This document shows, piece by piece, positions 4,663-6,961 of a stretch of DNA of 6,961 nt. Below the pieces are notes generated by a model. That model saw nothing but the letters and a program-made list of their open reading frames with translations. It was not told where the DNA came from and made no database searches. Position 1 is the first letter of the stretch, and the number at the start of each line of letters is the position of its first letter. A program made the position numbers and the translations under genes. Origin of the DNA: Clostridium sp. CAG:448 (GTDB lineage Bacteria > Bacillota > Clostridia > Oscillospirales > CAG-272); the NCBI GenBank assembly GCA_000433415.1, contig FR890569.1, positions 68,833 to 75,793 of the forward strand. Direction: 5' to 3'.

Positions 4663-6961
4663 ATGGATTCGATCAGCAACAAACCGCAAGGCGGCACGCC
4701 GCAAAAAGACACCGAACAGTTCTTTTATACCGCCGGACGGGAGCAGGTGATTGAACACCTGCAATCTACGCATGAAGGACTGTCCACCGCACAGGCAGAA
4801 GAGCGCCTCACGCAATACGGCAAAAACGCTTTGCGTGAAGGAAAGAAAAAGAGCCTTCTTGCCCGCTTCTTTGCCCAGTTCAAAGACGCAATGATCATCA
4901 TTCTGCTGATTGCCGCTCTGGTTTCCGGTGCCATTTCCATTTGGGAAGGAAAACCGGAAGAATTGTTTGACAGCGGCATCATTCTCCTGATCGTCATTAT
5001 CAATGCCGTGATCGGTCTGATTCAGGAAAACAAGGCAGAAAGCGCCATGGAAGCCCTCAAGGGAATGAACAAGCCCTTCTCCAAGGTTTACCGCAACGGG
5101 AAGGTCGAAACCATTCCCAGCGATCAGGTGGTTCCCGGCGACGTGGTCCAGCTGGATGCCGGCGATATGGTCCCCGCCGATATGCGTATTCTGACCTCGG
5201 CATCTTTGCAGATTGAGGAATCTGCCCTGACCGGTGAATCGGTTCCGTCCGAAAAGCATGCCGATGCGGAGGTCAAAGCGGGTGCGCCGCTCGGCGACCG
5301 CAAAAATATGGCGTACAGCGGAAGTACCGTTACCTATGGCCGCGGCACCGGTATCGTCACGGCAACCGGGATGAAAACCGAAGTCGGAAAAATCGCGGAT
5401 ATGCTCTCTGAGGATGACAACCAGGCAACCCCGTTGCAAAAACAGCTTTCCAAAACAGCAAAGGTTCTCAGCATCATCATTCTCGTGATTGCCGCTGTCA
5501 TTTTTGCCGTCACCGCTCTGCGCGACCCGTCCGTGGACAATATCATTGCTTCCTTTATGACAGCGGTTGCCATCGCGGTTGCCGCCATTCCGGAAGGTCT
5601 GCCTGCCGTGGTAACCATCGTGCTTTCCATGGGCATGCAGAAAATGAGCAAGCGCAATGCCATTGTCAAAAATCTGCCTGCCGTGGAAACGCTCGGCTGT
5701 TGTCAGATCATCTGTTCGGACAAAACCGGTACGCTGACGCTGAACCGCATGACCGTCAAGGAGCTTTACTACGACGCCTCGGCAATCAAAGCGGAGGACG
5801 CATTACATGCTTCCGATGCCGATGTTCTGGTACGCACGCTTGCACTCTGCAATGACACCGTACAGAACGACGACACCCTGGTCGGCGACCCGACCGAAAC
5901 CGCACTGGTACGCTATGCAATCGACCGCGGAGCGGTATACGCTGATCTGCTGAACGAGTGGAAACGGGTGGACGAACTTCCCTTTGACTCTGTTCGTAAA
6001 ATGATGACAACGGTCAACCGGAATGCGACCACCGGTCAGCGCGTCGCCCACGTCAAAGGTGCGCCCGATCTGCTGCTCGCGCACTGTACTTCTGCCATGA
6101 TCAACGGCAAAAAGGTTCCTATGTCCGACGAACTGCGCACGGACATTGTTGCGGCAAACAAAGCCATGGCTGACAAGGCACTGCGTGTGCTTGCCGCCGC
6201 CGTCAAGGAGGACGTCCCTGCCGCGCAGAACGACGCTGACAAGGCGGTATGGGAAAACGACCTGACCTTTGTCGGGCTGGTCGGCATGATCGACCCGCCG
6301 CGCCCGGAGGTTAAGGACGCCGTTTCAACCTGCAAACGCGCCGGTATGCGCCCCATCATGATTACCGGGGACCATAAGGACACCGCCGCTGCCATTGCCC
6401 GTGAAATCGGCATTCTGGACGACAAGCACAAGGTCATGGAGGGTGTGGAAATCGACCGGTATTCGGATGAAGAATTTGCAAAAATCATTGAAGACTACGC
6501 TGTATTCGCCCGTGTTTCTCCGGAAAACAAAGTCAAGATTGTACGCGTATACAAGTCACTGAACAAAGTGGTTGCCATGACCGGTGACGGCGTCAACGAC
6601 GCACCTTCCATCAAACGTGCGGATATCGGCATCGGCATGGGAATTACCGGAACCGACGTTTCCAAGGGCGCCGCGGACATGGTGCTTGCGGACGACAACT
6701 TTGCCACCATCATCGGCGCCGTAGAGGAAGGACGTAAGCTGTACGACAACATCAAAAAAGCTACGCAATACCTTTTGTCCGCCAACATCGCCGAGGTTCT
6801 CTGCCTGTTCATCGTCAGTGTGATTCTGGGCGGCGAATTTCTGACGCCTGTCATGATTCTGTGGATCAATCTGGTCACAGATTCCCTGCCTGCGCTCTCG
6901 CTGGGAATGGAAAGTGCGGAACGCGACGTCATGGCACATCAGCCGCGAAAGAACGGCGGGG
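4663..6961 (+). CDS. P2-type (SERCA-like) cation-transporting ATPase, probable Mn2+/Ca2+ exporter, 3' end cut by window
   Basis: Membrane pump driven by ATP through an aspartyl-phosphate intermediate. 766 codons are present; the C-terminal membrane helices lie beyond the right edge. In order: cation ATPase N-terminal domain (about 25-70, no CxxC metal-binding domain), M1-M2 (about 75-125), actuator domain with T190-G-E-S193, M3-M4 with IPEGLP (P310, E311), phosphorylation site D353-K-T-G-T, nucleotide domain with GDPTETAL and K465-GAPD, hinge T568-G-D, T640-GDGVND646, then M5 and M6. Ion ligands known in SERCA have counterparts: E311 in M4, N708 and E711 in M5 (SANIAEV), and N736, T739, D740 in M6 (WINLVTD). 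This favours Ca2+/Mn2+ transport over Na+/K+, H+ or heavy metals. AGGAGG (4651-4656) lies 6 nt before the ATG. The riboswitch leader indicates Mn2+-induced expression and so a role in Mn2+ detoxification. The substrate remains inferred. Confidence 0.95.
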   Translation, partial: MDSISNKPQGGTPQKDTEQFFYTAGREQVIEHLQSTHEGLSTAQAEERLTQYGKNALREGKKKSLLARFFAQFKDAMIIILLIAALVSGAISIWEGKPEELFDSGIILLIVIINAVIGLIQENKAESAMEALKGMNKPFSKVYRNGKVETIPSDQVVPGDVVQLDAGDMVPADMRILTSASLQIEESALTGESVPSEKHADAEVKAGAPLGDRKNMAYSGSTVTYGRGTGIVTATGMKTEVGKIADMLSEDDNQATPLQKQLSKTAKVLSIIILVIAAVIFAVTALRDPSVDNIIASFMTAVAIAVAAIPEGLPAVVTIVLSMGMQKMSKRNAIVKNLPAVETLGCCQIICSDKTGTLTLNRMTVKELYYDASAIKAEDALHASDADVLVRTLALCNDTVQNDDTLVGDPTETALVRYAIDRGAVYADLLNEWKRVDELPFDSVRKMMTTVNRNATTGQRVAHVKGAPDLLLAHCTSAMINGKKVPMSDELRTDIVAANKAMADKALRVLAAAVKEDVPAAQNDADKAVWENDLTFVGLVGMIDPPRPEVKDAVSTCKRAGMRPIMITGDHKDTAAAIAREIGILDDKHKVMEGVEIDRYSDEEFAKIIEDYAVFARVSPENKVKIVRVYKSLNKVVAMTGDGVNDAPSIKRADIGIGMGITGTDVSKGAADMVLADDNFATIIGAVEEGRKLYDNIKKATQYLLSANIAEVLCLFIVSVILGGEFLTPVMILWINLVTDSLPALSLGMESAERDVMAHQPRKNGG

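Noticed and set aside
4579..6939. Several minus-strand open frames of 90-290 codons opposite the ATPase gene
   Set aside because: They are shadows of the strongly coding plus frame, which carries every P-type ATPase motif without interruption.
1..6961. Possible defence system, prophage, transposon or CRISPR array
   Set aside because: All six genes are assigned to known families, and no terminal repeats, spacer arrays, integrases or transposases are visible.

Overview
The window looks like chromosome of a Firmicute of the class Clostridia, possibly Oscillospiraceae-like. This is an inference from the operon order pyrH-frr-uppS-cdsA, the sigma-A type promoters, the strong purine-rich ribosome binding sites and the moderate GC content. 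No marker gene fixes the taxon. No mobile element, CRISPR array, tRNA or rRNA is visible.

Left half (about 1-3081, minus strand): a housekeeping block transcribed right to left, pyrH (UMP kinase), frr (ribosome recycling factor), uppS (isoprenyl diphosphate synthase) and cdsA (CDP-diglyceride synthase, cut by the left edge). pyrH has its own near-consensus promoter with phased A-tracts behind the -35. The usual upstream genes rpsB and tsf are absent at this place. The block combines pyrimidine nucleotide supply, ribosome recycling, the lipid carrier for wall synthesis and phospholipid precursor synthesis. A perfect 15-bp hairpin lies between frr and uppS.

Middle (3082-4370, plus strand): a divergent intergenic region, then a single gene for a cytoplasmic GH99-like/WbsX-like protein. 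It has a perfect TTGACA-17-TATAAT promoter and no glycan gene neighbours.

Right (4371-6961, plus strand): a second perfect consensus promoter, then a leader of about 170 nt with the hallmarks of a yybP-ykoY manganese riboswitch. Hand-found pairings give a complete chain of aptamer P1, competing hairpin, antiterminator and intrinsic terminator. It controls a SERCA-like P2-type cation ATPase that runs off the right edge. The expected logic is that high Mn2+ stabilises the aptamer and turns on an Mn2+/Ca2+ export pump.

I see no wholly new system. The most rewarding items are the riboswitch-ATPase unit, the divergent RAGRANP-equivalent motif of the recycling factor, the frr-uppS hairpin and the isolated GH99-like gene with possible operator repeats.
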